Source: Microdochium bolleyi (Eukaryota; Ascomycota; Sordariomycetes; Xylariales; Microdochiaceae). From it: DNA of 64,000 bases. The stretch covers positions 124,001 to 188,000 of the forward strand of contig KQ964253.1 of the NCBI GenBank assembly GCA_001566295.1, written 5' to 3'. The number at the start of each line of letters is the position of its first letter. The stretch's first letter is position 1. Of this stretch, positions 22,868-35,236 are shown piece by piece. A program made the translations under genes and the position numbers. The notes under the pieces are model-generated. The model saw nothing but the letters and a program-made list of their open reading frames with translations. It was not told the origin of the DNA and made no database searches.

Positions 22868-23376
22868 TTACTTGGCGGGCGCTTGTGCCTGCGCGCCCCC
22901 GGCAGCTTGCTGTGCGCTGGCTTGAAGCTGGATGATCTCGCCCTTTTTCTTGTCCAGCTTGTTCTGCACCTCCTTTATTTGGTCCTCTGTTCTTGTCCTG
23001 TATATTAGGGGTTGGTCAGCACCTCGGACGGGAGCTCACAAGACTGCTTTTGAAGGACTTACAGCTCCTTGCCGATGAACTCCAGGCGGCCATTGACTGT
23101 GCTCTCCGCCTCAACCTTCTCCTGCTTCAGCAACGCCGGGCCGACAAGCTTGTATATGCTCTCGCCTTCTTTCAGCCCCTCGAATTCCTGGAAAAGGAGT
23201 CAGCCTAGTTGGCAACAATGAACCGCTCGGGAAGAACTGCTCACCTGCTTCACACCCTCGTTCTCAGACTTCTGTGCCTCCAGCTTCTGCCTCGACTGAA
23301 CGGCCTCTTGCAGCTCTTGCTGAAGATTTTGGTATTCTTCAGAGAGGTTCTGGAGTTGGGCTTGTACCTCGGCCAT
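22868..23376 (-). CDS. YKE2: prefoldin subunit 6
   Basis: Three exons, 23376-23245, 23187-23063 and 22997-22868, encode 128 aa, typical for the beta-type prefoldin subunit 6. Prefoldin is a hexameric cytosolic chaperone that passes actin and tubulin to the TRiC chaperonin. The N-terminal coiled coil (YQNLQQELQEAVQSRQKLEAQ) leads to the beta-hairpin region with the family signature YKLVGPALLKQE and to RLEFIGKEL. The C-terminal coiled coil ends in an Ala/Gln-rich tail. None of the three exons would be recognised alone, and the splice junctions (57 and 65 bp introns) restore the family alignment. It is divergent from VPS4. Confidence 0.9.
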
Positions 23377-23971
23377 GGCGATGGGTCTGCGGTTGTGTGA
23401 GGAGAGCTTGCTGCGTTACGACAGACTGCGCGCGGGACGTCCTGTGCTTCTGAGCCTGAGCGGGAAGAAGTAGCTGTGATTGTTTTTTTATCTCGACTTG
23501 GTGCTGGCTGCTGTATGCCGACTGACGATGCACTGGCGGTTGATGAAGGGCTGCAGCATTTTTGATGTTGCCCGCCAGCTCCCCACCTATCATAGCGGCT
23601 ATCGACAACCCCATTTAGGCATGGCTACCCCTCCACGAATCGACTGGGGTGGTGCTCGTCGTTGCCAAGTCAGAGACGCCCATGATCCAGGCCCGCAAAA
23701 CGTCACAACATCCAAGGCATCCAGAAGCTCGCCCGCCTCTCCCCGTCACCTCTTACGCGCCTCGGTTCTTTTCCACGCCTCTGCGAGCCCTTGCATACCG
23801 CCGCGACCGTTGCTTTCTGCTCCATCCTCGACTGCCACAGCACAAGCGGTTTCGTGCTTGCGACAACTCCGTCTCTTCTGCCTGGCCCGCCCACTCCACC
23901 GACGCACTATCGATACAACAACGTCACACATACGCCACGCCAGCGACGAGCCTCGAGGCCACAGCAACGCC
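23377..23971. promoter_or_regulatory. divergent promoter region prefoldin 6 / VPS4
   Basis: 595 bp between divergent ATGs. The VPS4 reading frame stays open through most of it, including an in-frame ATG at 23621, but that part is Ser/Arg/Pro-rich and lacks MIT-domain character, so I treat it as 5' leader. Confidence 0.5.
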
Positions 23972-25410
23972 ATGGACGACAAGGACAGCTTCCTCACGCG
24001 CGCGATCAACAAGGTCCGCGAGGCCATTGACGCCGACAACGCCAGCCAGTATGAGCGCGCGTACCAGCTGTACTATCAGGCGCTCGAGCTCTTCATGCTT
24101 GCCCTCAAGTGGGAAAAGAGCGAGCCTGCCAAGAAGATGATCCGGGCCAAGACCAGCGAGTACATGGACCGCGCCGAGAAGCTCAAGGTCCACCTCAACG
24201 ACGCCGAGTCGAAGCGCAAGAAGCCCGGCATGGTGGGCGCTAACGGATCCTCCACGGGTGGTACAGCCAAGGGCAAGCAGAACGGCGAGGACGGGCCCGA
24301 GATCGACGAGGACAGCAAGAAACTGCGAGGGGCTTTGGCCGGGGCCATCTTGACAGAACGTCCCAACGTGAAGTGGGACGATGTGGCTGGTCTAGACGGG
24401 GCGAAAGAGGCGCTGAAGGAGGCGGTCCTGCTGCCCATAAAGTTCCCACATCTCTTCACGGGCAAGCGCCAGCCGTGGAAGGGTATCCTCATGTACGGCC
24501 CGCCTGGTACCGGAAAGAGTTACCTGGCCAAGGCTGTCGCGACGGAGGCCAACAGCACTTTCTTCAGCGTCAGCAGTTCCGACCTGGTCAGCAAGTGGAT
24601 GGGTGAAAGTGAACGGTGAGTCGCGGACCCGCTGTGATGGTTGCTGTACCAGTGTGCTAACTCAATTTCCACCAGTCTCGTCAAGCAGCTCTTCGCCATG
24701 GCGCGCGAGAACAAGCCATCCATCATCTTCATTGATGAGGTTGACGCTTTGTGTGGTCCTAGAGGCGAGGGTGAGTCAGAGGCGTCGCGGAGAATCAAGA
24801 CGGAGATGCTCGTACAGATGGACGGCGTTGGCAAGGACTCGGCAGGCGTTTTGGTTCTCGGCGCGACAAACATCCCGTGGCAGCTGGACGCGGCCATCAG
24901 GCGGCGATTCCAGCGCAGAGTCCACATCAGCCTGCCGGATATCGCCGCGAGAACGACAATGTTCAAGATTGCCGTTGGCGATACGCCACATACGCTCAAG
25001 TCGGAAGACTACCGCGAGCTGGCCAAGCTGGCAGAGGGCTACTCTGGAAGTGATATCACGATTGCCGTCCAGGATGCTCTGATGCAGCCGGTGCGCAAGA
25101 TCCAGCAGGCGACGCATTTCAAGGAGGTAAGCTCGGGCCACGCTGCAATCCCGCCCTCCAAGAACAAAGCTGACGGCAGTGCTTTTAGGTTATGCACGAC
25201 GACGTCAAGCGCCTTACCCCTTGTTCGCCAGGCGACGCGGACGCAAAGGAGATGTCATGGGAGGACGTCGAGTCAGAACTGCTGCTGGAGCCCGTGGTCG
25301 ACTTCCGAGACTTTGTCAAGGCCATCAAGGGCTCGAGGCCGACTGTCTCGAAGGAAGACCTCGACCGGAACTCGGAATGGACTAAGGAATTCGGTAGCGA
25401 GGGCAACTAA
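23972..25410 (+). CDS. VPS4: ESCRT-III disassembly AAA ATPase VPS4
   Basis: The exons 23972-24615, 24676-25126 and 25189-25410 encode 438 aa, the normal Vps4 size. Vps4 pulls ESCRT-III filaments apart during multivesicular body sorting, cytokinesis and membrane repair. The MIT domain (about 1-75, YERAYQLYYQALELF) binds ESCRT-III tails. A charged linker follows, then the AAA core: Walker A GPPGTGKS near 176, Walker B IIFIDEVDAL near 230, arginine fingers in AAIRRRFQRR, and the Vps4 C-terminal helix (WTKEFGSEGN). The introns are 60 and 62 bp. The start is set by the MIT domain. Confidence 0.96.
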
Positions 25411-28400
25411 GAGAGCTTCTGTTCACGGGGCACATGGGAGGATGCTTGTGGGGTCGCGACGGTTGGCATATAGTGGAGTCTGGGCGTTTTCGTACATAAA
25501 TCACGGGAGGTTTCCAAGAACATTCCTGGGTGCGGTGTTATTTATTTCTCCGTAGTCCAGGCAACAGACTGCTTGCGGTTGTCGCGTTGTTCGTGCTTGT
25601 GATTTCCTGCTTGTGACATGATACAGACGAAGCTCTATTTGGATGAATAGACCACATCCTTGACCATAAGTTATAATGATGTGTCTGATCATATGAGGGG
25701 CAATCTATAGATTGCTTTGATTGCCGCCTGTTATTCTGCAGCCAGCAATTATTTTGGTTTAATTTTGTTCCTTTTAGTTGGGAAATGTTTATCGGATATT
25801 TGCCTTCGGCCATGGTCCACATCTAGAAGACTTAAATCCTATCAGATGATTCATTCGTCCTTCGTAGGGTGGCGGCTGTGTTGACGAGAGCTGCCAACTC
25901 TACTACTAATCATACTCTCGACCACGATCTGTGAGTTTTGTTGCGATGGGAGAATTGTTCCCCATCGCGTCAAAAGGGGGGAGTGTATGTGGCAGACGAC
26001 AGGTATAGGATGCAAGAGAGAGGCCGGAGGCCTAGAGGATTCAGAGGTTCAGACGCTCAGACCTCAATCTCGTTTGTACGAGGCGGTCTTTCGACTGAGC
26101 CCCGATGTTTCTGCGTATACCCATTGTCCCATGAGCTATGAATGACATAATATAACCATGCAGAGTGCTGGCTGGATCGAGGAAATGTCGCCGTAGGTCT
26201 GTCGTTGGCCGTGGATGGATGGGTATCAAAACCTGACCGACCTTGTTGACAGGCGGAAAGAGGCAACATGAGGTGCTTGAGACTTGCAATGCGATGCAAA
26301 AGTAGCAAGCCAGTAGGGTGATTCACTCATATTTTGCACAAATGCTTCACAAAAGAAACGGTTACGGACAGCGCCGCATGACGGTAAATACAAAGATGTC
26401 CCTGAGTAAGGTGCCCGATAGCATACTCGATCTTTTTGATCGTGCTGAAGTTAGTACCAAAGAGCGCGCGGGGCTTTGATCTGCCCAACTCTCCTGGAGC
26501 CCCGTGTCGTGTCCCAGAACACTTCTGGTGGGACCATGGCTTGCTGTTCTGACCGGTGTCGCTGCCCAGGCAATCGAGCAAGAGATTTTGTTCACGCATG
26601 ATGAGAAGTCACAGGGGTGTGTGCGTTCAGCAGAATACGGCTGCTCAGAGGATTCAGAGGTTCCGGAGGGACGAGTTCCATGTTTCCTTAAGCAGATTTC
26701 GAGAGCCGATGCTCTGTGGACCACACGCGCGAGGAAAGTAAGCATGGTATTGCAGGGGAGAGAGAGGAGCAGTCGGAGAACGCTGCTGTTCGAGCGGATC
26801 CGGGCGGGCGTCTACGGGACGTCTGATGCTCCATATTCACGTGTCCTGGTCGGTCCAGCATAAGTGCTTGGATGGGTATTGACGGGAGGCACACCATCTC
26901 GGAAGACTGAGTGCATGGCGGAGCGAGTGCGAGACTTGTTGACCGCACATGGCATACTTGTCATCCTCCCGAATTTCTGATCCGTGGTTGTACCCCATCT
27001 GTCTGGCAGTGAGGACCTCGGGACTGCCTCTTTCGGCACCCCATGCGGAGATTACTTCGGGGGAGTTCCCACGATACCTGGGGTGAAATGTCCAGTGGTG
27101 GATGTCACGATACTCAGACCCAGCGGTAGGCGGAGAAAGTCTCGGTTTCTCGGGAGAGAGGACCGACCAGATTGTCACCCCAAGGCTGTCTGTCCGGGCA
27201 CGACTCCGGACTCTTACATGCATGACCAGGGCGACTTGTGGAAACGAGATAAGTGCCACCCCCTTCGTGACAACAACGACGATCTTGCGCGTGTGTAAAA
27301 ACGGGTCTGAGATGATTTGGACAAAGACTCAGCCGCAGCGCGAGTGTCGCACCGAGAGCCTAAGACTAGGAGATGCCGGCCATGGCACGGGTTACCTGTT
27401 TCGTCCGACGCAAGGCAGCGCCATGACCAATAGTGGTTCGACTTGATGAGCATGGAGCTTCCTCCGTCCGTCCGTAAGGAAGGGCTTGTTGGCTGCGTGG
27501 AGTAGTGATCATCAGGGTCACAGGGTCGGGCTCACCTCGTTGGCATGCGGCGGGCACTGATAGTGGGCGAGAATGGGATGCAGGATCCCCCGTAGTGATA
27601 CCATTAGATAGCTCATGCATGGGGGTCTAGAGAGTCCCATTTCTTCTCGTCGCGGTGTGCAATGTGTTGGCTGAGCGGCATCCGTACTGTGCCCGCACTT
27701 CGACCTCATGGAGTCGGTCTTGCGTGACACCTGAACAATGGGTCACTGCAGCCGAGCTCTTTCGGTGTGCTGGGAACGTGTGCACGCCATGTGACATCGG
27801 AATCCGGCACATTGCAGACGCTCGACATGGCAGAATCCTTGGCGGCTGCTGGTGCATTGAGTAAGTGGACTTGACGTTCTCGTCGCGTTGGTCGCACAGG
27901 AATGGAGTCGTTGGTCGCACGGGGAGATTGGGAGTCGTGGGGAAGAGGAGAAGAACCGCACGACCCCAAAGTTCCATTGTTTCCATCCACCAGAAAAGTG
28001 GCCTGACATTGCATGTCAAGGCGGAGATGTGGAGGATTGGCCCCTTCAAGTAAGGTCGAGCTTGACGATGCAATGCGGCGAGGCGATTAAGGTGTCGGCA
28101 GCTTCTCTCAATCTCTCACTATCTTCATGGTGTTGCAATACTGCGGACGGGCGAGTGTCTTATCTTGTCTTATCTTCCTGCCTCGACGGCTCGGGTTGAG
28201 GAAAAGTGAAGAGCGTGTCTCTCAGTAAAGAGATTTCCGGCGAGCAGAGGAGTAACCGCCAGCCTTACCGCCAGCCACCTACGTCGTTGCAGCAGGGCGG
28301 CGAGGGGGACCATGCCGGAGTAGTCAGGGGTAGGAGTGAGGAACAGGCGAGACAGACAGCGAGATCCTCAATTCCCATCCACAGATCGGCGGGGCACGTT

Positions 28401-30120
28401 TCCATCACGGTGGGCCACCTGGCACACAGTCGAGCACAGTCTCCAGCAGCCTGGCTCGAAGGACGCTTTTGAATGGTCGTTTGTGTGAACTTGCTTGTAG
28501 GGAAGAGACCATAGCAGTGGTCAGATAGTCACGCTAAGGAAAAGACCGAGAGAGGCCGGCGCGGGAAATGCATTGATTGGCTCGATAAAGCGGGCCGGCG
28601 CTCGGGGTGGAGCGCATCGCGGCCCCACTCTAGCCGACCCCGTCCGTGGTACCTTTCCTAGATGCAGCAGGCTCGCAGCGGTGCATGCCGGCACGCCGTA
28701 GCCAGTCAGCCCAGAGATCGTCGGCCCGTGAAGGATTGCGTGCAGAGATTTCGCCAGGTGGCATGTGCCAAGAGGGAGCAGCGACACTCGCCAAGCCGGG
28801 CGGGCGAGGACTTGTTCTCGAATAAATACTCGCGTGAGTGACGGATCGGCGCCGACGTCATTACGGAGCCGCCGTCGTGGGAGTTGGCCGAGGAGGATGG
28901 CGGCAACACGCACAACCCCTTGTAAAGATCCTGTCCCGCAGATAAGCTTCGCAGCAGACATTCCGGCAGGCACTTGGCACGGCACAGCAGCCGCGCAAAG
29001 GCTTGCTGGTGCTTGACAGGTCTTGTCGGCGGTGCTTGGTAGTCTTGTTGTGCCTGGCTGTGACGTGGTCCGGGAAGTCGAGGTGTCAAGGCTGTCTCGA
29101 GGGTCGCCGCGGGGTGCAGTGGTGCATCTGCTCTGGCCCACTGAGATATATGGCCAACAATCGCACGAGTGCAGATCGCCTGCGTAGCAGAGTTGTGCTT
29201 GAGTAATGGGAGTTGTTGGTGACGATGGTGTGAAGGGCAGGTGAAGGGCAGGGGGAAGGGTGGCCCCGCTCGGCCCCCTGTGGCCCCACCCGAGCACGCG
29301 CTAGACGCCGGCAGTTGTGGACCCGATGACATCGCGGCTCCCACCTGTTCCCGCTGCAACCCTTCTCACTGCACAAGAGCCGCAGCGGCGAAAAGACGAC
29401 AAAATCTTATCTCGTCCTAGCCGAGCGATCGCGACGCCTCCTACGCAATCCCGCGAGAATAGAAGCTTCCATTGTGGGCCGGCCATGTCGGTCGCCGGCC
29501 AGCGAGAGCAAGCGCTGCACATGGCGACAATGATGCCGCGGTCGTCTGCGAGATTCAGAGTCCGCATGAGACATGGACTGGTGACATTGTTCGCTTCTTC
29601 TCCAAGAGATAAACGTTGACGACGGCTAATCTCGGGTTCCGTAGCGGTCCACTCGCACCTCGACTGCTGTCCCGAGTGTCTTCTCCATTGTCGAGCATGT
29701 GTAGCCCACCATGTCCACTCTTTTCTCCTCCTTTTCGCTCCACGCGAGAACCACTGGCGGGATGACGATATGCACCCTCGGCCCTTACTCGCGCATCTCG
29801 CGACCCACGCGAGGCCCCGTCTCCAGTCGCTGGACCCTGGGGTCAGGTAGTCGGAACAGCCAGTGTGTGGCATCATAGCACGAAAACTCTGGAGGCCGGG
29901 GCAAGACCCAGAATGGCCATCGAGATGACATATAAGATCCCCCACGCTGCTCCCAAAGAGTCTGGACAGTCGATTTCTGCCGCATCCTCAGTCTCATCAA
30001 CCCCGTCCTTTCTCCTGTTGACCGCGTTGATCGCCGGACCAGGACACGTTTTGCTTTGACAGCACTTCGACTTTCAAAACAACAACACCACTGTCGTCCT
30101 CCCACCAAGCGTCGCCCGCC
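25411..30120. other. 4.7-kb gene-free stretch
   Basis: No frame on either strand has convincing protein character, and I see no tRNA, rRNA, transposon end, terminal repeat or long tandem repeat. The first 450 bases are more AT-rich and probably include the VPS4 3' UTR. The rest has mixed composition without a strong AT bias, so it does not look like a RIP-eroded element. The right end must contain the sugar-transporter promoter. It may hold long non-coding transcription or a very spread-out regulatory region. Confidence 0.5.
29931..29936 (+). promoter_or_regulatory. TATA-like box of the sugar transporter
   Basis: TATAAG lies 190 bp upstream of the transporter ATG. Just before it, CCGGGG at 29896-29901 fits the SYGGRG consensus of the carbon-catabolite repressor CreA/CRE1. 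Both are short motifs, so the roles are inferred. Confidence 0.35.
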
Positions 30121-31877
30121 ATGTTGGAGGAGAAGCACAACAGCGAGGGCGCCCCGACCTACTGGGGTGTCACTGGCAAAAAGGTCCAGAAGCTCGTCAC
30201 CGCGGTGGCTACCACCGACTTTCTGCTCTTCGGATGTAAGTTGGCCCCACCACCACCGGCATCAGATACATGGTTCAGAAGCTAATGTAATCAATTTACA
30301 GACGACCAGGGCGTAATGGCTGGAATTATTTCAGCTGAGCCGTTCCAGCACGACTTCCCCGAGGTCCGGGGTGACTCGACCTACGAGGGCTTCGTTGTCT
30401 CGATCTATGCCGTTGGCTGCTTCCTTGGCGCCCTGTTCATTCTGCTGTTTGGTGACGTGAGTAAATCATCTTTCCTCCAGGGAATACGGTGTGCTGACCA
30501 GCTCTCTGTGAACAGCATCTGGGACGTCGCAGATCCATCTTCACCGGTGCCAGTGTCATGATCGTGGGCGTCCTTATCCAGATCACTGCTATGGGACCAT
30601 CGCCTGGTTCTACAGCGCAATTCATTATCGGACGCGCAATCACCGGCGTCGGCAACGGAATCAACACCTCTACTGTCCCAACCTACCAGGCTGAATGCTC
30701 CGAGTCCCACAACCGCGGCAAGCTCATCTGCATCGAGGGCGGCAACGTCGCCATTGGCACGTTGATTGCTTACTGGATCGACTATGGCTGCATTTACGGC
30801 CCTCACGCTTTCGTCTGGCGCTTCCCTATCGCCTTTCAGTGCGTGTTCGCGATCATCGTTCTTGTTCTCATGCTGGATCTCCCCGAGTCGCCTCGCTGGC
30901 TTCTCACCAAGGGCCGCACCGCGGAAGCGTCGAGAGTCCTCGCGGCTCTTGCGGGAACCCCCGTCGACGCGCCCGTCGTTACCGATGAAGTCCGAGTCAT
31001 CACCGATGCCATCAGCGCTTCCGGTGTCAAGGGCGGAATCACACCCTTCTCGGCTTTGTTCAAGGGCGGCCCCATGCAGACCTGCCGCCGCATGCTGCTT
31101 GGCGCCTCTTCTCAGATGATGCAGCAGCTCTCCGGTTGCAACGCCGTCATCTACTACTTCCCCATCCTCTTCCAGACCTCGATCGGCACCTCGCACAACC
31201 TGGCTCTCCTGCTCGGCGGCGTCAACATGATCGTCTACTCCATCTTCGCCACTACCTCATGGTTCGTTGTCGAGCGCGTCGGCCGCCGCAAGCTGTTCCT
31301 GATCGGCACTGTCGGCCAGTGCCTCTCCATGGTCCTCACCTTCGGCGCCCTGATCCCCGGTACCGGCGCGGCCGCCCGCGGCGCTGCCGTCGGCCTCTTT
31401 ACTTACATCGCCTTCTTCGGCGCCACCTGGCTGCCCCTTCCCTGGCTGTACCCTGCCGAGATCAACCCCCTGCGCACCCGCGCGAAGGCCAACGCGACCT
31501 CGACCGTCCAGAACTGGCTGTGGAACTTCTTCATCGTCATGGTGACCCCCGTCATGCTCGCCAACACGGGCACCTCCGGTTGGGGCACCTACCTCTTCTT
31601 CGCGGGCATGAACGCCATCTTCTTCCCCATCATCTACTTCCTGTACCCGGAGACTGCGGGCCGCTCCCTCGAGGAGATTGACCTCATCTTCGCCAAGGGC
31701 TACAGCGAGAAGATCAGCTACGTTAAGGCCGCCAAGGACCTGCCCAAGCTGGGAGCCTCCGAGGTTCACCAGCGCGCAAAGGACTATGGCCTCAACGTCG
31801 AGGACGAGATCAAGGCCGACCACGCCGAGCGCGAGACCGGCATGCTCACCGACTCCTCTTCGGGCGGTCGCGCTTGA
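30121..31877 (+). CDS. MFS sugar transporter
   Basis: The exons 30121-30235, 30302-30456 and 30516-31877 encode 543 aa with twelve predicted membrane segments. It is a plasma-membrane symporter of the fungal hexose/sugar porter family. Family motifs are present in order: DFLLFGYDQGVMAG in helix 1, GDHLGRRRS after helix 2 (rebuilt across the second intron), the R-AITGVGNG region, PESPRWLL before the central loop, QQLSGCNAVIYY in helix 7, ERVGRRKLFL, and PETAGRSLEEID after helix 12. Both termini are hydrophilic and cytosolic. The exact sugar cannot be told. The upstream gene-free 4.7 kb and a CreA-type site suggest carbon regulation, which is inference. Confidence 0.93.
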
Positions 31878-32931
31878 GCATCGAGCCGAGCGGAGAGGAG
31901 CGGATTGTGACCAGTCAACTTGGACTTGGACCATTCTGCCGTGTTCTTTTGGGAACAAACCCCATCAGGGTTCATGAACACAGTCAATTTTTTCCAACTG
32001 CATCAATCATACCCATTCTAGCTTGCCACGCCCGGTGAGCTATTGATACCCGACACAGATTTCAAACAAAAACTGTAGTCAACAGAAAAGACAATTGTCA
32101 TGAAAATATAGAGAAATAGAATAGCATGGACGAGTAGCAAAACAAAGGTGCATTTCACTGCAACCTTTTGCCCATGACACGCCGAGTAGTTGGCCTTTGA
32201 TGCACGTGTGACTAGCAGAGAGTGGCCTTGCGTGCGTGACCAACCCCGAGTCTCACTTTCCCAGCAACAAATCATTTGGGGCACGTAGATCGCAGCGCTA
32301 CGTTGCATTACGCCATGATGATACTTGTCACACCCGACAGGGAGAAGCAAGATCGACATGCACGTTTGAACCTTAACATTTCCCTCCTGATCATTGCAGT
32401 ACCTCACAAGGTGAGACGACTGTCACTCGCGCCTCATCGAGATTGGTGCTACAGCATCTTGTTGGCCTTGCGCGTGACAAAAGGAGCCGATGTTTTCGTG
32501 TGTGTCGCCGCCTCCCACCGTCACGTCGCGAGAACTATTGCGCTACTCACTACGCTGCTACACCTGCCCATCCAGCGCTAACCCAAGTGCATTCGAGGTT
32601 CGAAGCTTTGAGGATCCTGATGGTCTTCACGATGAAGGAGTCATCCTTGACCGCAGTCTGGCAGAGGAGAAAGAGCTCGCTTTCTGCCTGTTTACTTGCT
32701 CCACGCGACGGCTCGAGGCTTAAGATTCTCCCATGGCTTGTCCTTGGCAGGCATATGTGAGAGCCTTGTTTGCAGTGCACACACCTTCCTTGAAACCTCA
32801 CATGAAATTTGGGTCTAATGAGAACTCATCGGTCTGTTTCGTGTATCGCGCTCTACTCTGACCTGTTCTCTCTGATGTGCGACGAAATCCAACATGTCAA
32901 GCTAGGCCCATTCTCCTTTGTCCCGAGGCCC
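31878..32931. other. convergent intergenic region
   Basis: About 1 kb tail-to-tail between the transporter and the chitinase. It should hold two 3' UTRs. No gene was seen. Confidence 0.4.
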
Positions 32932-33708
32932 TCACGCGAACCCGTTCCGCAGATTGTCGTACTTGGTCCCCGGATACTCGATACAGTTCTGCGTCGTGTC
33001 CAGCGCCCCAGCACCCCCCAAACCCTCGACGACCGTCGAGATGAGGCTGCGGCCATCGCCGGCCTCGAAATCCGCACTGCTCTCCCACCACATCCCGCCC
33101 CCGAGCCCTTTCTCCTTGATGTACTCCGTCTTGCGCCGCGCGATCTCGGGCGTGTCGTACGAGATCATGACCCTCCTCGCGGCATCGTACGACCAGCTCG
33201 CGACGACCTGCTCGTCGGTGCGCACCTCGGCCCCGGCGGGGGGAAGCTTCTTGTAGTCGTGCACGCCGTTCTCCCAGGTGCCCTGGCCGACGCCGCTGAA
33301 GGGCGTGCCGGGCCCGTCCGTGTTCTCAAACGCCCGGCCGTACAGCGGCATCCCGAGCACCAGCTTGCCCGGCGCGACGCCGCGCGAGAGGTAGTGCTGC
33401 ACCGCGGCGTCGGTGCTGAAGGGCGTCGAGGCCGGGTTCGACGCGCTCGGGTACAGGTTCGCCTGGTGGCCCGCGTTGGTGTCCCAGCTGCCCGCGTAGT
33501 CGTACGCCATGAGGTTCCAGAAGTCCAGCAGCCGGTCCATGCCGGGGATGTCGAGCTTCTCGTAGTTCTGCGCGCCCGCGGGGCAGGCGACGGTCAGCTC
33601 AAAGTGCGGCTTGGGGCCGTCGCCGGGCAGCGAGGCCGAGTAGCCGTCCAGGGCATCGCGCACGGCCTGCAGCAGCGCGACGTAGTGCGCCGCCTGGTCG
33701 CCGTTCTG

Positions 33709-33742
<34 letters not shown>

Positions 33743-34305
33743 CCGAGGTTCTTGACGAGGTCGACGCATGAGGCGGCGAACCGGGCGCGGCCTTCGGGGG
33801 TGGAGGCGGGCGCGGCGAAGTTGCTGCTGTAGGTCCACCCGCCGATGGAGAGGAGTACCTTCAGGTTGCGGTGCCTGCGCTTGAGTAGGTTGAGCTGTTT
33901 GAGGCAACCGTAGAGGTTGGTGCCGACGTCGTTCCATGAGTCGCCCTCCCAGTGGATGTCAGTGTCGGCCCAGGTGTCGGTGAGGTAGACCTCGCCGGAC
34001 TCTGGGCGGACGTTGGCGAACGAGTAGAGCACGTGCGTGAGGTTCTGGGCCGGGAGGTCTTGGGGCTTGTGGCTGCGGGCGTAGATGGCCCAGTTGACGT
34101 AGTATGCCACCGTGCGGTAGCCGTTTTCGGGCGCCATGACTTTGGTGGTGGTGGTGTTCGGTTGTGGCTGGTGAGTTGCTGGGGAGAAGGAGGAGAAGAG
34201 AGAGCCTAGCGAGGAGGGACCGAGGTCTGCTGGGAGAAAGTATATGGCGGTGAGGAGTATGATCAAGGGCAAGAGGAGGAGCGCTGGCAGTCGAGGCAGA
34301 GGCAT
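32932..34305 (-). CDS. GH18 chitinase with N-terminal membrane anchor
   Basis: A single exon of 457 aa. Glycoside hydrolase family 18 cleaves beta-1,4 GlcNAc linkages by substrate-assisted catalysis. The strand motifs are AYYVNWAIYAR, LKVLLSIGGWTYS and the active-site DGIDIDWEYP near residues 187-196 with the acid/base Glu at about 194, then FWNLMAYDYAGSWD, LVLGMPLYGR and GLGGGMWWESSAD. The catalytic DxxDxDxE is complete. The N-terminus (PRLPALLLLPLIILLTAIYFL) is a strongly hydrophobic segment without a clear cleavage site, followed by a Ser/Thr/Pro linker, so a signal anchor is as likely as secretion. There is no chitin-binding module. It probably acts in cell-wall remodelling. Confidence 0.93.
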
Positions 34306-35236
34306 GAAGGACTGCTGGCCAAGTGAAGGTGGACTGAGATGGCTTTATATCGAAAGTGTGGAGTCGGACATGGTGGTGTATCCTGCTTCGAGGTCACTCG
34401 CGACAGGCACGAGCCATGCACACTGCGACGTTAGGGCCGGGCACGCGCGTCACTGGGCTCTGGGCTCTGGGCGTTGCCGACGTGGTGATCGCTGGTTTGA
34501 GCGGCCTCGTCGTTGGACGGCAAACACGGCGCGCGGCTGTGGCCGCCATCTCCATTGTTTCGGAGCTGAACAACAATGCCCGGCATTGCACGGCCCAGGC
34601 CCAGGCACATGTTGGACGCTCCCGCCGCGGGAGTCGATGACCTCCAATTCCTGCATCACAAGTCCGTGTCACGAGGATCGTGAAGAAGGCATTGTTACGC
34701 TTGCCTTTGTGACGGTTACATTGCCACACCCTCCTGCTTCAACTAGTTGTCTCATCTGTCAAGTGGGAGGGAAGCTTGAGCAGAGGCAGGCCACTCGCAT
34801 GTGCCCGGTGAGGGGCAACACAGTGACGTAGGTCCACCTGTCCCGCTGAGGCAGCCCGCTGTGGGGAACGAGGCTATAGTGGCGGCAGCACTGCCTCGCC
34901 AGCCGCAGGCCACTATTGACAGCTAACCTGAGGGTACTCTACACGTATGAGGATGCACTCCGGCTTCCAACACAGAGCAAATGTGTGGCAGCGTGGCCGG
35001 CCAGTAGACACCCGTGCTGGTGGAATGATCATGCAACAGACACATGAATCTGAATGGGTTTAACCACGTCTTTCTTTTCGTCCGTTGATGCTATTCATTT
35101 CTGTCATACCCCAGATATGCCCTTCTCTATGTCGTAGTTGTTCACCGTGGCTCTAATAACAAAAGGGAAGCCTGCCTGCCCGGGCTCACAAAGTCTATGT
35201 CTAATTCATAACCTCATACCCAATCGGACTCGACGT
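34306..35236. other. intergenic, chitinase promoter side
   Basis: 930 bp between the chitinase start and the end of the Mss116-like gene. Apart from the TATA box next to the chitinase, nothing is recognised. Confidence 0.4.
34344..34349 (-). promoter_or_regulatory. TATA box of the chitinase gene
   Basis: TATAAA on the minus strand, 39 bp upstream of the chitinase ATG. The spacing implies a very short 5' UTR. Confidence 0.45.

Noticed and set aside
32809..33771. 320-codon plus-strand open frame
   Set aside because: Antisense to the chitinase catalytic region.
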